Program-made: the position numbers and the translations under genes | In this document: piece by piece, positions 45,754 to 54,604 of the stretch | How positions within the stretch are numbered: position 1 is the stretch's first letter | How the letters are laid out: each line of letters begins with the position of its first letter | Notes under the pieces: model-generated | The model's database searches: none | What the model saw: the letters and a program-made list of their open reading frames with translations, nothing else | What the model was told of the DNA's origin: nothing | Source of the DNA: Neobacillus niacini | GTDB lineage: Bacteria > Bacillota > Bacilli > Bacillales > Cytobacillaceae | Direction: 5' to 3' | DNA length: 64,000 nt | NCBI RefSeq assembly: GCF_019749295.1 | Contig: NZ_JACWFG010000013.1 | Span: 248,001-312,000, forward strand

Positions 45754-46263
45754 ATGAAATCAAAAAAATTAGTCTTTTTCCTTCTCTCTATGCTGCTATT
45801 AACGGCATGTGGTCAAAAGACACTTAGCGAGCCAATCACATTACATAACCAGGATAATAAGGAAATTACGTTTCCATTGGAAAAACCAACAGTCTTCTTC
45901 TTCATTACTTCTTATACCTGAGGCCTCTGCCATCAGCAACTAGTTGAGTTGCATGAAAATATTGATAAATTAGCAGGCATGGATGTAGAAATGTATGTAC
46001 TTAGCAAAGATTTACCCGAGGAACAACTTCAATTATATAAAGAATTAGAAGGGATTTATGGCAAAAGCCTCTCCTTTGTTTCTGATCCCGATCTGGAATT
46101 AATTGATTTCATGGGTATGAAAAATGGTGATGTTGCGTATAGAGGCTATGGGATGCTGGACCAGGATGGGAAGGTCGTTTTTAAAACGGTAAATGATCAC
46201 TGGGGAGAACAAATTGATAAAACAGTGGAAGAAATAAAAAAGGAATACAACAAAATAAAATAA
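45754..46263 (+). CDS. Redoxin-type lipoprotein selenoprotein with UxxC (Sec56), 169 aa
   Basis: ATG at 45754 with AAGGAGATCAG upstream; lipobox LLTACGQK near residue 19, so it is bound to the outer face of the membrane. The frame then reads PTVFFFITSYT, TGA (45919-45921), GLCHQQLVELHENIDKL, then a thioredoxin-like fold with EMYVLSKDLPEEQ and the DPDLELIDFMGM segment. AhpC/TSA and thiol-disulfide proteins have CxxC after such a strand, so the TGA is Sec in UxxC. Without it the gene looks like two broken pieces (45724-45921 and 45949-46263). A strong SECIS-like hairpin is at 45936-45952. Likely an extracytoplasmic thiol peroxidase or disulfide reductase; the substrate is unknown. Confidence 0.9.
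45936..45952 (+). promoter_or_regulatory. Candidate bacterial SECIS element of the redoxin gene
   Basis: Hairpin GCAACU-AGUUG-AGUUGC: six perfect pairs, G in second loop position, 22 nt after the UGA. Confidence 0.72.
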
Positions 46264-46308
46264 CAACACAGAAGCCACAATCAACTAGATTGTGGCTTCT
46301 GTGTTGTT
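46262..46308. repeat. Perfect 21-base inverted repeat after the redoxin gene
   Basis: Arms AACAACACAGAAGCCACAAT (plus C) and their exact complement surround loop AACTA, starting at the redoxin stop codon. There is no U-run behind it, so it is either a terminator of unusual form or an mRNA 3' stabilising hairpin. Confidence 0.8.
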
Positions 46309-46375
46309 AAAAGAATATAACCTAAAAGTGGAACCATTAATAGAATGATACGTCTAACTAAATAGGAGGGATTAA

Positions 46376-47074
46376 ATGAAAAAATGGGGTCTCTTTATTT
46401 TCCTGTTGTTTGTATTAACGGGCTGCCGTACCACACCATTTGACGGTCATTCAGTCATTGATTGGGTTGACTTTATTAAATGGGATGGTATCGAATACAA
46501 TGGTATTTATTCCGGTGTTATAGCGAATGAAGAATATATAGGAGAAAAACTCGGTACTGTTAAATATAAAGTTGCTGATAACGTGACAAACCCAAATTAT
46601 AAAATCCGGAATGGTGATGCTGCCTTTCATGATAAAGGAACAGAGATTTTCACAATCAAGGGACAAACAAATTTAATTGCCGTAAAGGATGCTAATCAAA
46701 TTAATGGGTATAAAGTATATCGCTCTCATGAATCTGAAAATCAATGGAATTTCAAGGATTTAGACAAGGATAGAGTGAACAAAGTGGAGATTTATCAACC
46801 CTATACCGCTGAAGGTAATAAACTACTAGGTAATTATACAAATCATGAAGAGCTTAATCGCCTGCTTAAGCTATTACAGAATAGTGAAGAATCACCCAAT
46901 TTTCAACCTAATATGTCAAAAGGTGACCCGGACTTTTACCAAATCGTTATGTATACTAATGAACCCATTGCTTACAAATTTGACGTGCAGTTTGACGGAA
47001 CCAGCTACTTTTGGTACCCGTGGGATACTGCCATTATATCAAATGATATTCAATCATTTTTAAAGGAAAAATAA
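46376..47074 (+). CDS. Lipoprotein of unknown function, 232 aa
   Basis: Not recognised beyond its lipoprotein signal (FVLTGCRTT). After cleavage it should be membrane-anchored and exposed. The body is polar with many Asn, Tyr and Trp (NGYKVYRSHESENQW, SYFWYPWDTA) and no cysteine. AGGAGGGATTAA precedes the ATG. Located after the Sec redoxin but separated from it by a long hairpin. A terminator follows. Confidence 0.75.
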   Translation: MKKWGLFIFLLFVLTGCRTTPFDGHSVIDWVDFIKWDGIEYNGIYSGVIANEEYIGEKLGTVKYKVADNVTNPNYKIRNGDAAFHDKGTEIFTIKGQTNLIAVKDANQINGYKVYRSHESENQWNFKDLDKDRVNKVEIYQPYTAEGNKLLGNYTNHEELNRLLKLLQNSEESPNFQPNMSKGDPDFYQIVMYTNEPIAYKFDVQFDGTSYFWYPWDTAIISNDIQSFLKEK

Positions 47075-47102
47075 AAAGCTAATCAGTTTGATTAGCTTTT
47101 TA
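47073..47102. terminator. Bidirectional terminator
   Basis: AAAAAGCTAATCA / TGATTAGCTTTTT, a 13-base stem with a very short loop. Confidence 0.88.
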
Positions 47103-47105
47103 ACT

Positions 47106-47708
47106 TTATAGTTTTCGATACCAGTCTGCAGCTGCTTCTACTTCTTCTTTGGTCAATTGATGACCTCGATGCTCCCAATGCAGCGAAACGTCAGCATTGG
47201 CTTTCTCTAATAATGATTGTAACTCTTCTGATTCCGTAGATGGACAAATGGGGTCGTTTGTTCCTGCAGCAATAAATACATGCTTACCAGTTAAATCAGG
47301 AAGTTCAATGCCATGTCTCGGTACCATTGGATGATGCAAAATCGCACCCTTTAAAGCATTTTGATAATGGAACAGTAAACTAGCAGCTATATTAGCTCCA
47401 TTAGAGTAACCGATTGCGATGATGTTCTCACGATCAAAATCATATTTTACAGCAGCCTCATCTAGGAATTCGTTTAACTCTTTGGTTCGAAAAATTAGAT
47501 CTTCTTCATCAAATACTCCTTCTGCTAATCTTCGGAAGAAACGTGGCATTCCATTTTCTAAGACATTTCCCCGGACGCTTAAAACAGAAGCTTCATCATC
47601 TATCATTCCTGCTAGCGGCAACAGGTCTAATTCATTTCCACCTGTACCATGAAGCATAAGAAACGTTGGTTTTGCTGAATCTTTTCCCTTATTAAATATG
47701 TGTTTCAT
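47106..47708 (-). CDS. mhqD: MhqD-like carboxylesterase (alpha/beta hydrolase), 200 aa
   Basis: Nucleophile Ser in GYSNGANIAA near residue 102, acid Asp in AGTNDPICP, and His in EHRGHQLTKEE; LMLHGTGGNE gives the oxyanion segment. B. subtilis MhqD is a hydrolase in the quinone-stress regulon, next to a ring-cleaving dioxygenase, as here. Last gene of the minus-strand operon, 18 bases after the flavin reductase-like gene. Confidence 0.85.
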   Translation of the reverse strand: MKHIFNKGKDSAKPTFLMLHGTGGNELDLLPLAGMIDDEASVLSVRGNVLENGMPRFFRRLAEGVFDEEDLIFRTKELNEFLDEAAVKYDFDRENIIAIGYSNGANIAASLLFHYQNALKGAILHHPMVPRHGIELPDLTGKHVFIAAGTNDPICPSTESEELQSLLEKANADVSLHWEHRGHQLTKEEVEAAADWYRKL

Positions 47709-47726
47709 AACTTTACCCCTCCAAAA

Positions 47727-48335
47727 TCATTTAGGTCTTTTCATTGAAAATATCTCACCAATTTTTGCATAATTCGTACCAGCTAATCGGCTAACAGCTC
47801 CCAATCCTGCTGGATCAATTCTACCCTTTTCATATATTTCATCCTCAATATGAAATTGAACGACTTTACCTATGATTAAATCACATCCAGGAGAAGTCTG
47901 TTCCCCTAATTCTAACGAATGTTCTAAGGTACATTCCATCCGGATTTTTGATTCCGATACACCAGGCACTGATATTTTTACGCTCTTTGCTAGTGTGAGG
48001 TTTGCTAAATCAATCTCACTTTCATTTGGCCGCAGACTAGCAGCAGTTTTATTTATCTTTTCAACGTTATCTTCGTCAACAATATGGATGACAAACTCTT
48101 TTGTATGGAGGATATTACGTGCAGTATCCTTTTGCCTTCCCTTTGAGCGTTGAATCGATAAAGAAATCATAGGCGGATTGGATGAGACAATATTAAAGTA
48201 ACTAAACGGCGCACCATTTATTATCCCCTCATCATTCATAGTAGTAACAAAGGCGATGGGTCTGGGAATAATACTGCCAATTAACAATTTATAATTTTCC
48301 CTTTCGTCGTTGTTGGCAGGATCAATCGCAAGCAT
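47727..48335 (-). CDS. Flavin reductase-like (DIM6/NTAB) FMN-binding protein, 202 aa
   Basis: Split-barrel flavin fold with LIGSIIPRPIAFVTTMND near residue 20, PFSYFNIVSSNPPMISLSI, and GRQKDTARNIL. Related proteins supply reduced flavin to oxygenases or are themselves reductases. Placement between the dioxygenase and the MhqD-like esterase suggests a role in handling quinones or catechols. Starts 15 bases after the dioxygenase gene. Confidence 0.85.
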   Translation of the reverse strand: MLAIDPANNDERENYKLLIGSIIPRPIAFVTTMNDEGIINGAPFSYFNIVSSNPPMISLSIQRSKGRQKDTARNILHTKEFVIHIVDEDNVEKINKTAASLRPNESEIDLANLTLAKSVKISVPGVSESKIRMECTLEHSLELGEQTSPGCDLIIGKVVQFHIEDEIYEKGRIDPAGLGAVSRLAGTNYAKIGEIFSMKRPK

Positions 48336-48350
48336 GAGAAATCACTCCTC

Positions 48351-49289
48351 TTAGTCTAATTTTCTTACATGGAATGGTAGCAAACCTTGTTCAATTTGTC
48401 CTCTATGTTGCTCATATTGTTCAGGCAGCATTAAATTCTCACCCATCGTTTCGTGTGTTTCGTCATGAGCAAATCCTGGTGGATCGGTTGCAATTTCAAA
48501 AAGGATTTCACCATGCTCCCTAAAGTAAATCGCATTAAAATAATTTCTGTCCTGTACCGGTGTAACACCATAGCCATTTGCGGAAACGTACTTTTTCCAA
48601 TCTAGTTGATCTTGGTCATCAATCGCTCTCCATGCGATATGATGAACGGTACCAACGCCCATTTGTCCTCTACCCATAGGAGTTAATTTAAGATCAATTA
48701 TATTTCCAATGTCAGCGGAAGAACGAAAACGTACAAAGTCACCTTCTGTCCCGATACGCTCAAGGCCCATTACATTTTCTAACGCGTCTGCTGTCTTTTC
48801 AGGTTGTGATGATAATAACGTTGCTCCACCAAACCCTTTGATGGCAACATCAGGTGTTACATCACCAAACTTCCACGGATTTGCTTCTCCATCCTCTCTT
48901 TCAACAATTTCTAAATGAAGACCATGTGGATCATCAAAAACTAAATATAACTCACCAAAACGATTCATTTCTGAATATGTGACGTTAAACTTTTCTAGTC
49001 TATTTTTCCAAAAGTCAAGTGAACCTTTAGGCACCACATATGAAGTCACACCTACTTGACCGTCACCGATTTTACCTTGACGTGCACCTGCCCAAGGGAA
49101 AAAAGTAATGATCGTCCCTGGTTTTCCCCCTTCATTCCCAAAGTACAGGTGGTATGTTCCAGGATCATCAAAGTTTACGGTTTGTTTTACCAAGCGAAGC
49201 CCTAAGACCCCCGCGTAGAAATCAACATTCTCTTGTGGATGTCCGACAATTGCCGTGATATGGTGAATACCCATTGTTTTTTTGATCAT
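48351..49289 (-). CDS. MhqO/MhqE-type ring-cleaving dioxygenase, 312 aa
   Basis: Two vicinal-oxygen-chelate domains: the first begins MGIHHITAIVGHPQENVDFYAGVLGL with the first metal His; HHIAWRAIDDQDQ and EHGEILFEIATDPPGF in the second supply the other His and Glu. B. subtilis MhqA/E/O proteins of this size act on hydroquinone-type compounds under MhqR control. AAAGGAGTTTTTATA precedes the ATG. First gene of the operon; two MhqR-like boxes lie upstream. Confidence 0.9.
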   Translation of the reverse strand: MIKKTMGIHHITAIVGHPQENVDFYAGVLGLRLVKQTVNFDDPGTYHLYFGNEGGKPGTIITFFPWAGARQGKIGDGQVGVTSYVVPKGSLDFWKNRLEKFNVTYSEMNRFGELYLVFDDPHGLHLEIVEREDGEANPWKFGDVTPDVAIKGFGGATLLSSQPEKTADALENVMGLERIGTEGDFVRFRSSADIGNIIDLKLTPMGRGQMGVGTVHHIAWRAIDDQDQLDWKKYVSANGYGVTPVQDRNYFNAIYFREHGEILFEIATDPPGFAHDETHETMGENLMLPEQYEQHRGQIEQGLLPFHVRKLD

Positions 49290-49406
49290 TATAAAAACTC
49301 CTTTAACATGGATGAATTACTAATATTTTTTTCGATTGACGAGACATAAATGCAGTGATGTCTTATTTTGCCCATATTCCTCTGTCTATTAAAAGATTTA
49401 TATATT

Positions 49407-49424
49407 ATCTCGAATTCAAGATAT
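49407..49424 (-). promoter_or_regulatory. MhqR-type operator, proximal
   Basis: TATCTCGAATTCAAGATA, near-palindromic, fits the MhqR box TATCTCGAATTCGAGATA of B. subtilis with one difference. It lies about 120 bases upstream of the dioxygenase start. Confidence 0.75.
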
Positions 49425-49449
49425 AAAAGCAAAAAAATAAGTCGGATTA

Positions 49450-49467
49450 TATCTCGAATTTGAGATA
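49450..49467 (-). promoter_or_regulatory. MhqR-type operator, distal
   Basis: TATCTCGAATTTGAGATA is a second near-perfect copy of the same box, 43 bases from the first. Confidence 0.75.
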
Positions 49468-49524
49468 ATTTTATAACAAATATCCATCCTAGTCAATAAA
49501 TATTTATAACTAGAGGGAAAAAGG

Positions 49525-49674
49525 GTTTGTGTAGAATCAGATTGGGTGTCTGATGCCTATGAAGAAGCAAAATAGGGTTGAGCGGGAATCAGAACCGCCC
49601 TCTGATGCCCGTGAAGAAGGAAAAAGGAGTTGAGCAGGAATCAGAACAGCCCTCTGATGCCCGTGAAGTAAGTT
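49525..49674. repeat. Three tandem copies of a 52-base repeat
   Basis: AATCAG anchors at 49535, 49587 and 49639 give an exact 52-base period. Copies two and three are nearly identical (GTTGAGCGGGAATCAGAA, then CTCTGATGCCCGTGAAG); copy one is diverged. Each holds a TCAGA / TCTGA hairpin. No unique spacers occur, so this is not a CRISPR array. Confidence 0.85.
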
Positions 49675-49690
49675 ATTAGGATAAATTAAA

Positions 49691-49730
49691 AAGCGATTAC
49701 CCTAAAAAAATAGGGTGACCGCTTATTTTT
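49691..49730 (-). terminator. Terminator-like hairpin downstream of glgC
   Basis: AAGCG..ACCCTA / TAGGGT..CGCTT with a T-run on both sides; about 50 bases beyond the glgC stop. Confidence 0.65.
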
Positions 49731-49777
49731 TATTTAAAACTTTAGTGTTGAGTATGGGAAAAGATTGAACATAAAAA

Positions 49778-50932
49778 CTATTTATAAACCAGTGGTTGAA
49801 TGGTTTGATTGTCACCTACTAACGTAATTTCACCAAATGGCTTAGAATCCCCCACTGCCGCGTTGGCTGAAATAATACTTCCACTTCCTACAACTGCACG
49901 GTTAATTACTGCATTTTCACCTATCACCGTATTGGGTAAAATAACGGAATCCTTGATCCTTGCACCTTTGCCCACTGTCACTCTATAAAACAATACAGAA
50001 TTCTCTACCTCCCCATAAACTTTACAGCCTTCACTAATTATGGCCTGATGTAAGGAGGCTTTTCCATCTAGATACATCGGTGGATGGCTTATCCCATTTG
50101 TATAAATGATCCATTCCTCATTTTTTAAGATCGGATTCGTATTTACAGAAAGTAGATCCATATGTGCTTCCCAAAAACTTTGAACCGTTCCGACATCCTT
50201 CCAATACCCATTGAAATGGTATGCATGTAAGTGACAGTTTTCACGAATCATAGCTGGAATAACATCCTTCCCAAAATCCTTAGAAGAAATTGGATTGTTT
50301 TCTTCTTTTACTAGATATTTCTTTAATACCGGCCAATTAAATAAGTATATACCCATAGAAGCTAAATTTGACTTTGGCTGTACTGGCTTTTCTTCAAACT
50401 CTATTATCCTATTTGAAGCAGGATCAATATTCATGATTCCGAATCTGTCGGCCTCACTCCAAGGGACTTTAATAACTGAAATGGTGGCATCCGCCCCAGA
50501 TTGCATATGTTCATTAACCAGATGACTATAATCCATTTTATAAATGTGGTCACCGGAAAGTATGAGCACATACTCTGGATTCTGGCTTTCTATATAGCGG
50601 AGGTTTTCGAAAACAGCATGTGCGGTACCTTCATAGCGGATCTCTTCATCATCATTTTGATTTGGCTGAAGGATGGCAATACCGCCTATTTTATTTTTTA
50701 ATCCCCATTTCTCCCCATCTTCAATGTAATTTTGGAGACTTTCTTGTTTATATTGTGTGAGAACTCCAACGGTATCGATGCTAGAGTTTTTACAATTACT
50801 AAGTGCAAAATCAATAATCCGGTACTTTCCTCCAAATGGAACTGCTGGTTTTGCTAAGTTCTGTGTTAATTCCTTAAGACGGGTTCCCTTTCCACCAGCT
50901 AACAACATGGCAATGCATTTCTTTTTTGACAT
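49778..50932 (-). CDS. glgC: Glucose-1-phosphate adenylyltransferase GlgC, 384 aa
   Basis: Makes ADP-glucose for glycogen synthesis. [18 protein letters not shown] is the nucleotide-binding motif, [19 protein letters not shown] the activator/substrate segment, and [12 protein letters not shown] the metal site; the C-terminal left-handed beta helix has hexapeptide-type repeats. ATG at 50932 follows GAGGAGGTTCAA; the frame upstream to 50986 is not needed. Other glg genes, which form one operon in B. subtilis, are not nearby. Only one such gene is here, so an alternative nucleotidyltransferase role cannot be excluded. Confidence 0.92.
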   Translation of the reverse strand: MSKKKCIAMLLAGGKGTRLKELTQNLAKPAVPFGGKYRIIDFALSNCKNSSIDTVGVLTQYKQESLQNYIEDGEKWGLKNKIGGIAILQPNQNDDEEIRYEGTAHAVFENLRYIESQNPEYVLILSGDHIYKMDYSHLVNEHMQSGADATISVIKVPWSEADRFGIMNIDPASNRIIEFEEKPVQPKSNLASMGIYLFNWPVLKKYLVKEENNPISSKDFGKDVIPAMIRENCHLHAYHFNGYWKDVGTVQSFWEAHMDLLSVNTNPILKNEEWIIYTNGISHPPMYLDGKASLHQAIISEGCKVYGEVENSVLFYRVTVGKGARIKDSVILPNTVIGENAVINRAVVGSGSIISANAAVGDSKPFGEITLVGDNQTIQPLVYK

Positions 50933-51182
50933 TTGAACCTCCTCTTTCACTTTAAAATTCATTATGTATCTCTTATATGCCCTCATTGTAGCACCGTAAT
51001 TAACAGGTAAATATCAATACTTTGCGACGGGTAAAACGGTTATTCGACGCAATTCTTTTTCACTTACTAAAATAAACAAAAAATCATGTATAGCAAGCAA
51101 CAAATACAATCTGTTTGTGTCGAATTAGAACGATGTAATAATTGAAAAATATGAATTCTTTGTGAATACTTAAATAAATAAA

Positions 51183-51213
51183 AAAACACGCTGATTTCGT
51201 TTTCAGCGTGTTT
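51183..51213 (-). terminator. Terminator of the SulP gene
   Basis: AAACACGCTGA / TCAGCGTGTTT with a short loop and TTTT on the minus strand. The 250-base gap to glgC beyond it is AT-rich with no recognised element. Confidence 0.88.
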
Positions 51214-51223
51214 ATCTCTATGA

Positions 51224-52702
51224 TTAATGTCCGACCGCTTTTTCCAAACCTCCTGGCTTGTTATGCACCGCCAGCTTTTCTATCAACTTATTACTCTCAT
51301 TATTAAGACCAATTAACTGAACCTTAATTCCATTCTGATGATATTTAAGAATTACCTTGTCGATAGCACCAACAGCTGAATCATCCCATAGATGGGCTTG
51401 TGTTAAATCTATTGCTACCTCAGATACCTGGTCGTTGTAGTTAAAGCTCTCAACAAATTCTGAAACGGATGCAAAAAATAATTGTCCAGACACTCGATAT
51501 ACTTTTTTATGAGCTCCTTTGGAAGCTAGAGTTGTTACCTTCACTTTAGAAATCTTAGAGGCAAAGAAAATAGCACTTAATAGAATTCCTACTAGAACTC
51601 CTTTTGATAAATCATGTGTCATCAGTACAGTACCAACCGTTGCAATCATTACAATCGTGTCAGAGATTGGAGTCTTATGAATGTTTTTAATCGATGACCA
51701 ATCAAATGTTCCAATGGAAACCATAAACATAACTCCAACTAATGCTGCCATTGGAATTTGAATTAAGAAATCATTTAAAAGAATAATTAATACCATTAAA
51801 AAGACACCAGCAACTAAGGCGGATAGTCGGCCTCGACCGCCTGATTTCACGTTAATGACAGATTGCCCAATCATCGCACAGCCTGCCATACCGCCGAAAA
51901 ATCCTGAAACAATGTTGGCAATCCCCTGTCCTCTTGCTTCCTTGTTTTTGTCACTGGTTGTATCTGTCATATCATCCACAATCGAAGCCGTTAATAAGGA
52001 TTCCACTAATCCAACAATTGCAATCGAAAGTGAATAAGGGAAAATGATCTTTAGTGTTTCGAAATTAAATGGAATATCAGGGATTAAGAAAAATGGCAAA
52101 GTCTGTGTTAATTCCCCCATATCGCCAATTGTACGTACTCCACTACCCGTCATTACGGCAATAACAGTGATCGTGATTATCGCAACTAATGGAGAAGGAA
52201 CAACTTTAGTAAAACGCGGAAAAATATAGATAATGGCTAAAGCTCCCGCCACCATTGCATACATTACCCAAGTTTCACCAACAAAATGAGTTAATTGCGC
52301 AGAAAAAATTAGGATTGCTAATGCGTTTACGAACCCAGTCATTACCGAACGTGGGACAAATTTCATTAATTTTCCTAATTTAAGAACACCCATTACAATT
52401 TGAATTATACCAGTTAGAATAGTTGCAGCAAGTAAGTATTGTAACCCGTAGTCTGCCACTAACGTCACCATTACTAAGGCAGTTGCACCTGTTGCTGCCG
52501 ATATCATTCCTGGTCTGCCACCTACAAAGGCAATCACGACTGCAATACAAAAGGAGGCATATAAACCAATCATAGGGTCAACACCAGCAATAAGGGAGAA
52601 GGCAATTGCTTCTGGAATTAATGCCATTGCCACCACAATTCCAGATAGGATATCTCCTTTGATATTGCCAAACCATTGTTCCTTCAATGTGTAACTTTTC
52701 AT
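51224..52702 (-). CDS. SulP-family anion transporter with STAS domain, 492 aa
   Basis: About ten to twelve membrane segments with [28 protein letters not shown] near the start and [17 protein letters not shown] in the core, then a C-terminal STAS domain ([21 protein letters not shown]). SulP proteins carry sulfate, bicarbonate or other anions. Because the region handles selenium, selenate entry is conceivable, but nothing in the sequence shows it. Monocistronic. Confidence 0.88.
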   Translation of the reverse strand: MKSYTLKEQWFGNIKGDILSGIVVAMALIPEAIAFSLIAGVDPMIGLYASFCIAVVIAFVGGRPGMISAATGATALVMVTLVADYGLQYLLAATILTGIIQIVMGVLKLGKLMKFVPRSVMTGFVNALAILIFSAQLTHFVGETWVMYAMVAGALAIIYIFPRFTKVVPSPLVAIITITVIAVMTGSGVRTIGDMGELTQTLPFFLIPDIPFNFETLKIIFPYSLSIAIVGLVESLLTASIVDDMTDTTSDKNKEARGQGIANIVSGFFGGMAGCAMIGQSVINVKSGGRGRLSALVAGVFLMVLIILLNDFLIQIPMAALVGVMFMVSIGTFDWSSIKNIHKTPISDTIVMIATVGTVLMTHDLSKGVLVGILLSAIFFASKISKVKVTTLASKGAHKKVYRVSGQLFFASVSEFVESFNYNDQVSEVAIDLTQAHLWDDSAVGAIDKVILKYHQNGIKVQLIGLNNESNKLIEKLAVHNKPGGLEKAVGH

Positions 52703-52892
52703 GAAGCACCTCTTTTCAATTTTTTCATTTATTGATGACTTTCAACTCTCATGAAAGTCAGGGCCGTTGTGAACAAAACATAGTATAATAGATTGTGACA
52801 AATTTGTGAAATTGAATGTAAACGCACTCAATTTCCTTTCCTTTTGATTTACTCCTTGTTACGCTTGTTTTCTACCTGAAGCTGTGAAAACG

Positions 52893-52921
52893 AAAAAACA
52901 GAAGGGGCTATCCCTCCTGTT
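52893..52921 (-). terminator. Terminator of the ribA-ribD-HAD operon
   Basis: AACAGGAGGG / CCCCTTCTGTT stem with loop ATAG and a TTTTTTC tail on the minus strand. Confidence 0.75.
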
Positions 52922-52926
52922 TACCA

Positions 52927-53499
52927 TTACTCAAGCTCACGTTTTAAAACTTCTTTTAATTCAGTCCAATCTTGGATACGAGGATATTTCAAGTGTCGAT
53001 TATACGACTGGTCCCTTACATATACGTTTAGTGAATCTTGAGAAAGAGTATCTAATACTTCCGCTTTATCGTCAAAATAATAGTCTAGCTTTAATTCCTT
53101 GATTATTTGCACCTTTTCGTGATCCTGCATTCCATAGAAAAAATGGTCATCACGAACAGGGAAGCCTCTTTCCTTCATCCACTCTTTTGTACGTTCACCA
53201 TGATCTTTTGGCCGAGCGGTTATGTAATAAATTTCGTGCCCGTTTTTATCTAGTTCCTGTAAGGTTTCAACCGCGTTTGGAAATGGAGGACAGTCGGTGT
53301 AATAAATCTCTTCTAACGATGTTTTCCACATTTTGTTTCCCTCTTCATCACTTAATCCAAAGGGCTCATGAATTTCAACCCTTTTTAACTCGTGAAAAAC
53401 TTCAGAAGGTACATTTTTGTTTAACCTTTTATTATATATTGTGAATGCATGCTCTCTTAAGTTGATTAATGTATCATCAATATCAAAACCAAATTTCAT
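52927..53499 (-). CDS. HAD-family nucleotidase-like phosphatase, 190 aa
   Basis: Motif I KFGFDIDDTLINL at the start, the Thr motif ITARPKDHGERT and motif III/IV YYFDDKAEVLD are those of HAD phosphatases of the 5'(3')-deoxyribonucleotidase group (YqfW-like). The start at 53499 is one base after the ribD stop and uses AAGGGG at the end of ribD; the frame further upstream overlaps ribD. Its place behind ribA and ribD suggests it could dephosphorylate the RibD product, a step done by HAD enzymes in Bacillus; this is inference. Confidence 0.82.
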   Translation of the reverse strand: MKFGFDIDDTLINLREHAFTIYNKRLNKNVPSEVFHELKRVEIHEPFGLSDEEGNKMWKTSLEEIYYTDCPPFPNAVETLQELDKNGHEIYYITARPKDHGERTKEWMKERGFPVRDDHFFYGMQDHEKVQIIKELKLDYYFDDKAEVLDTLSQDSLNVYVRDQSYNRHLKYPRIQDWTELKEVLKRELE

Positions 53500-53500
53500 T

Positions 53501-54604
53501 TTAAAGCCCCTTATGTGAGTAGGTTGGGTATCCAGTAATTTTATAATCGCTGCCAATTTGCTGTAGTGAAAGATTTGATAAATGAACTGCGTCTCTCACT
53601 TTATCAAAACCAGCTCCTGCTAGGAATGACGGAGAGTTATGACCGCCAATGATTTTTGGAGCAACATAAAGGACGACCTTATCGATTAACTTTTTCTCTA
53701 AAAATGCCCAGTTGATGGTCCCTCCTCCTTCAATTAAAACGGAGGAAACTAATTTTTCACCTAGTATTTGTAGGACTTCAGCTGGATTAACATGCTTTCT
53801 TCCGGACGTTTTAAAAACGGAAACTCCAGAGTTTTCGAGTACTTTACGCTTTTCAATGTCATAATTTTCACCTGTGAATATCCATGTTTCTGCCAGCTTA
53901 TCTGTAATAAGTTTAGATTCTAATGGTATTCGCAAGGAAGAGTCTAAAACAATGCGGATAGGATTACGGCCATTTGGTATTCGAGTAGTAAGTTCAGGAT
54001 CATCCTTTATTACTGTATTAACCCCAACCAGAATCCCCATATTTTCATTCCGAAGATGATGCACATCCTTCCGAGCTTCCTCAGAGGTAATCCATTTACT
54101 ATCAAATGAATGTGTCGCAATTTTCCCATCTAATGTAATTCCAGCTTTTAGCGTTACAAATGGTGTTTTTTCAACAATGAATTTATTAAAAACCTCATTC
54201 ATTTTTTGTGATTTTTCCTGACGAACGCCAACCACGACTTCTATACCAGCATCCTCGAGGATTTTCACACCATTCCCTGAGACAACTGGATTGGGATCAA
54301 GCGTTGCAATCACAACCTTTTTGATTCCTGCCTCGACAATGGCTACAGCACAAGGACCTGTTCTTCCGTGATGAGAACATGGCTCAAGGGTTACATATAT
54401 GGTACCGCCTTTTGCTTTTTCCCCAGCCATTCGTATCGCATGGATCTCAGCATGAGGCTCCCCCGCCTTCAAGTGAGTTCCAATTCCAACGATCCGGTTA
54501 TCATTGACAATGACGGATCCTACCAACGGATTCGGATCTGTTTGTCCTTTCATTGCCTGTGCATTACTTAGGGCTAAATCCATATAAAAATCATGATTAG
54601 TCAT
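53501..54604 (-). CDS. ribD: Bifunctional riboflavin deaminase/reductase RibD, 367 aa
   Basis: The N-terminal deaminase has HAEIHAIRMAG and PCSHHGRTGPCA with the zinc-binding His and Cys; the C-terminal reductase starts KTPFVTLKAGITLDGKIAT and has GGGTINWAFLE. It converts the GTP cyclohydrolase II product to the ribitylamino pyrimidine phosphate. ATG at 54604 overlaps the end of the ribA gene by 8 bases, indicating translational coupling. No ribE or ribH follows, so this is not the main rib operon. Confidence 0.95.
   Translation of the reverse strand: MTNHDFYMDLALSNAQAMKGQTDPNPLVGSVIVNDNRIVGIGTHLKAGEPHAEIHAIRMAGEKAKGGTIYVTLEPCSHHGRTGPCAVAIVEAGIKKVVIATLDPNPVVSGNGVKILEDAGIEVVVGVRQEKSQKMNEVFNKFIVEKTPFVTLKAGITLDGKIATHSFDSKWITSEEARKDVHHLRNENMGILVGVNTVIKDDPELTTRIPNGRNPIRIVLDSSLRIPLESKLITDKLAETWIFTGENYDIEKRKVLENSGVSVFKTSGRKHVNPAEVLQILGEKLVSSVLIEGGGTINWAFLEKKLIDKVVLYVAPKIIGGHNSPSFLAGAGFDKVRDAVHLSNLSLQQIGSDYKITGYPTYSHKGL

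Noticed and set aside
45724-46263. Broken redoxin pseudogene in two pieces
   Set aside because: The pieces are in the same frame, separated only by TGA at a UxxC position with a SECIS-like hairpin, and sel genes are present.
47871-48153. Plus-strand frames inside mhq, citB, glgC and other long genes
   Set aside because: These frames lack ribosome binding sites and family features and lie fully inside well-supported genes on the other strand.
49525-49674. Possible CRISPR array
   Set aside because: Repeats are directly adjacent without unique spacers, only three copies, and no cas genes are in the window.
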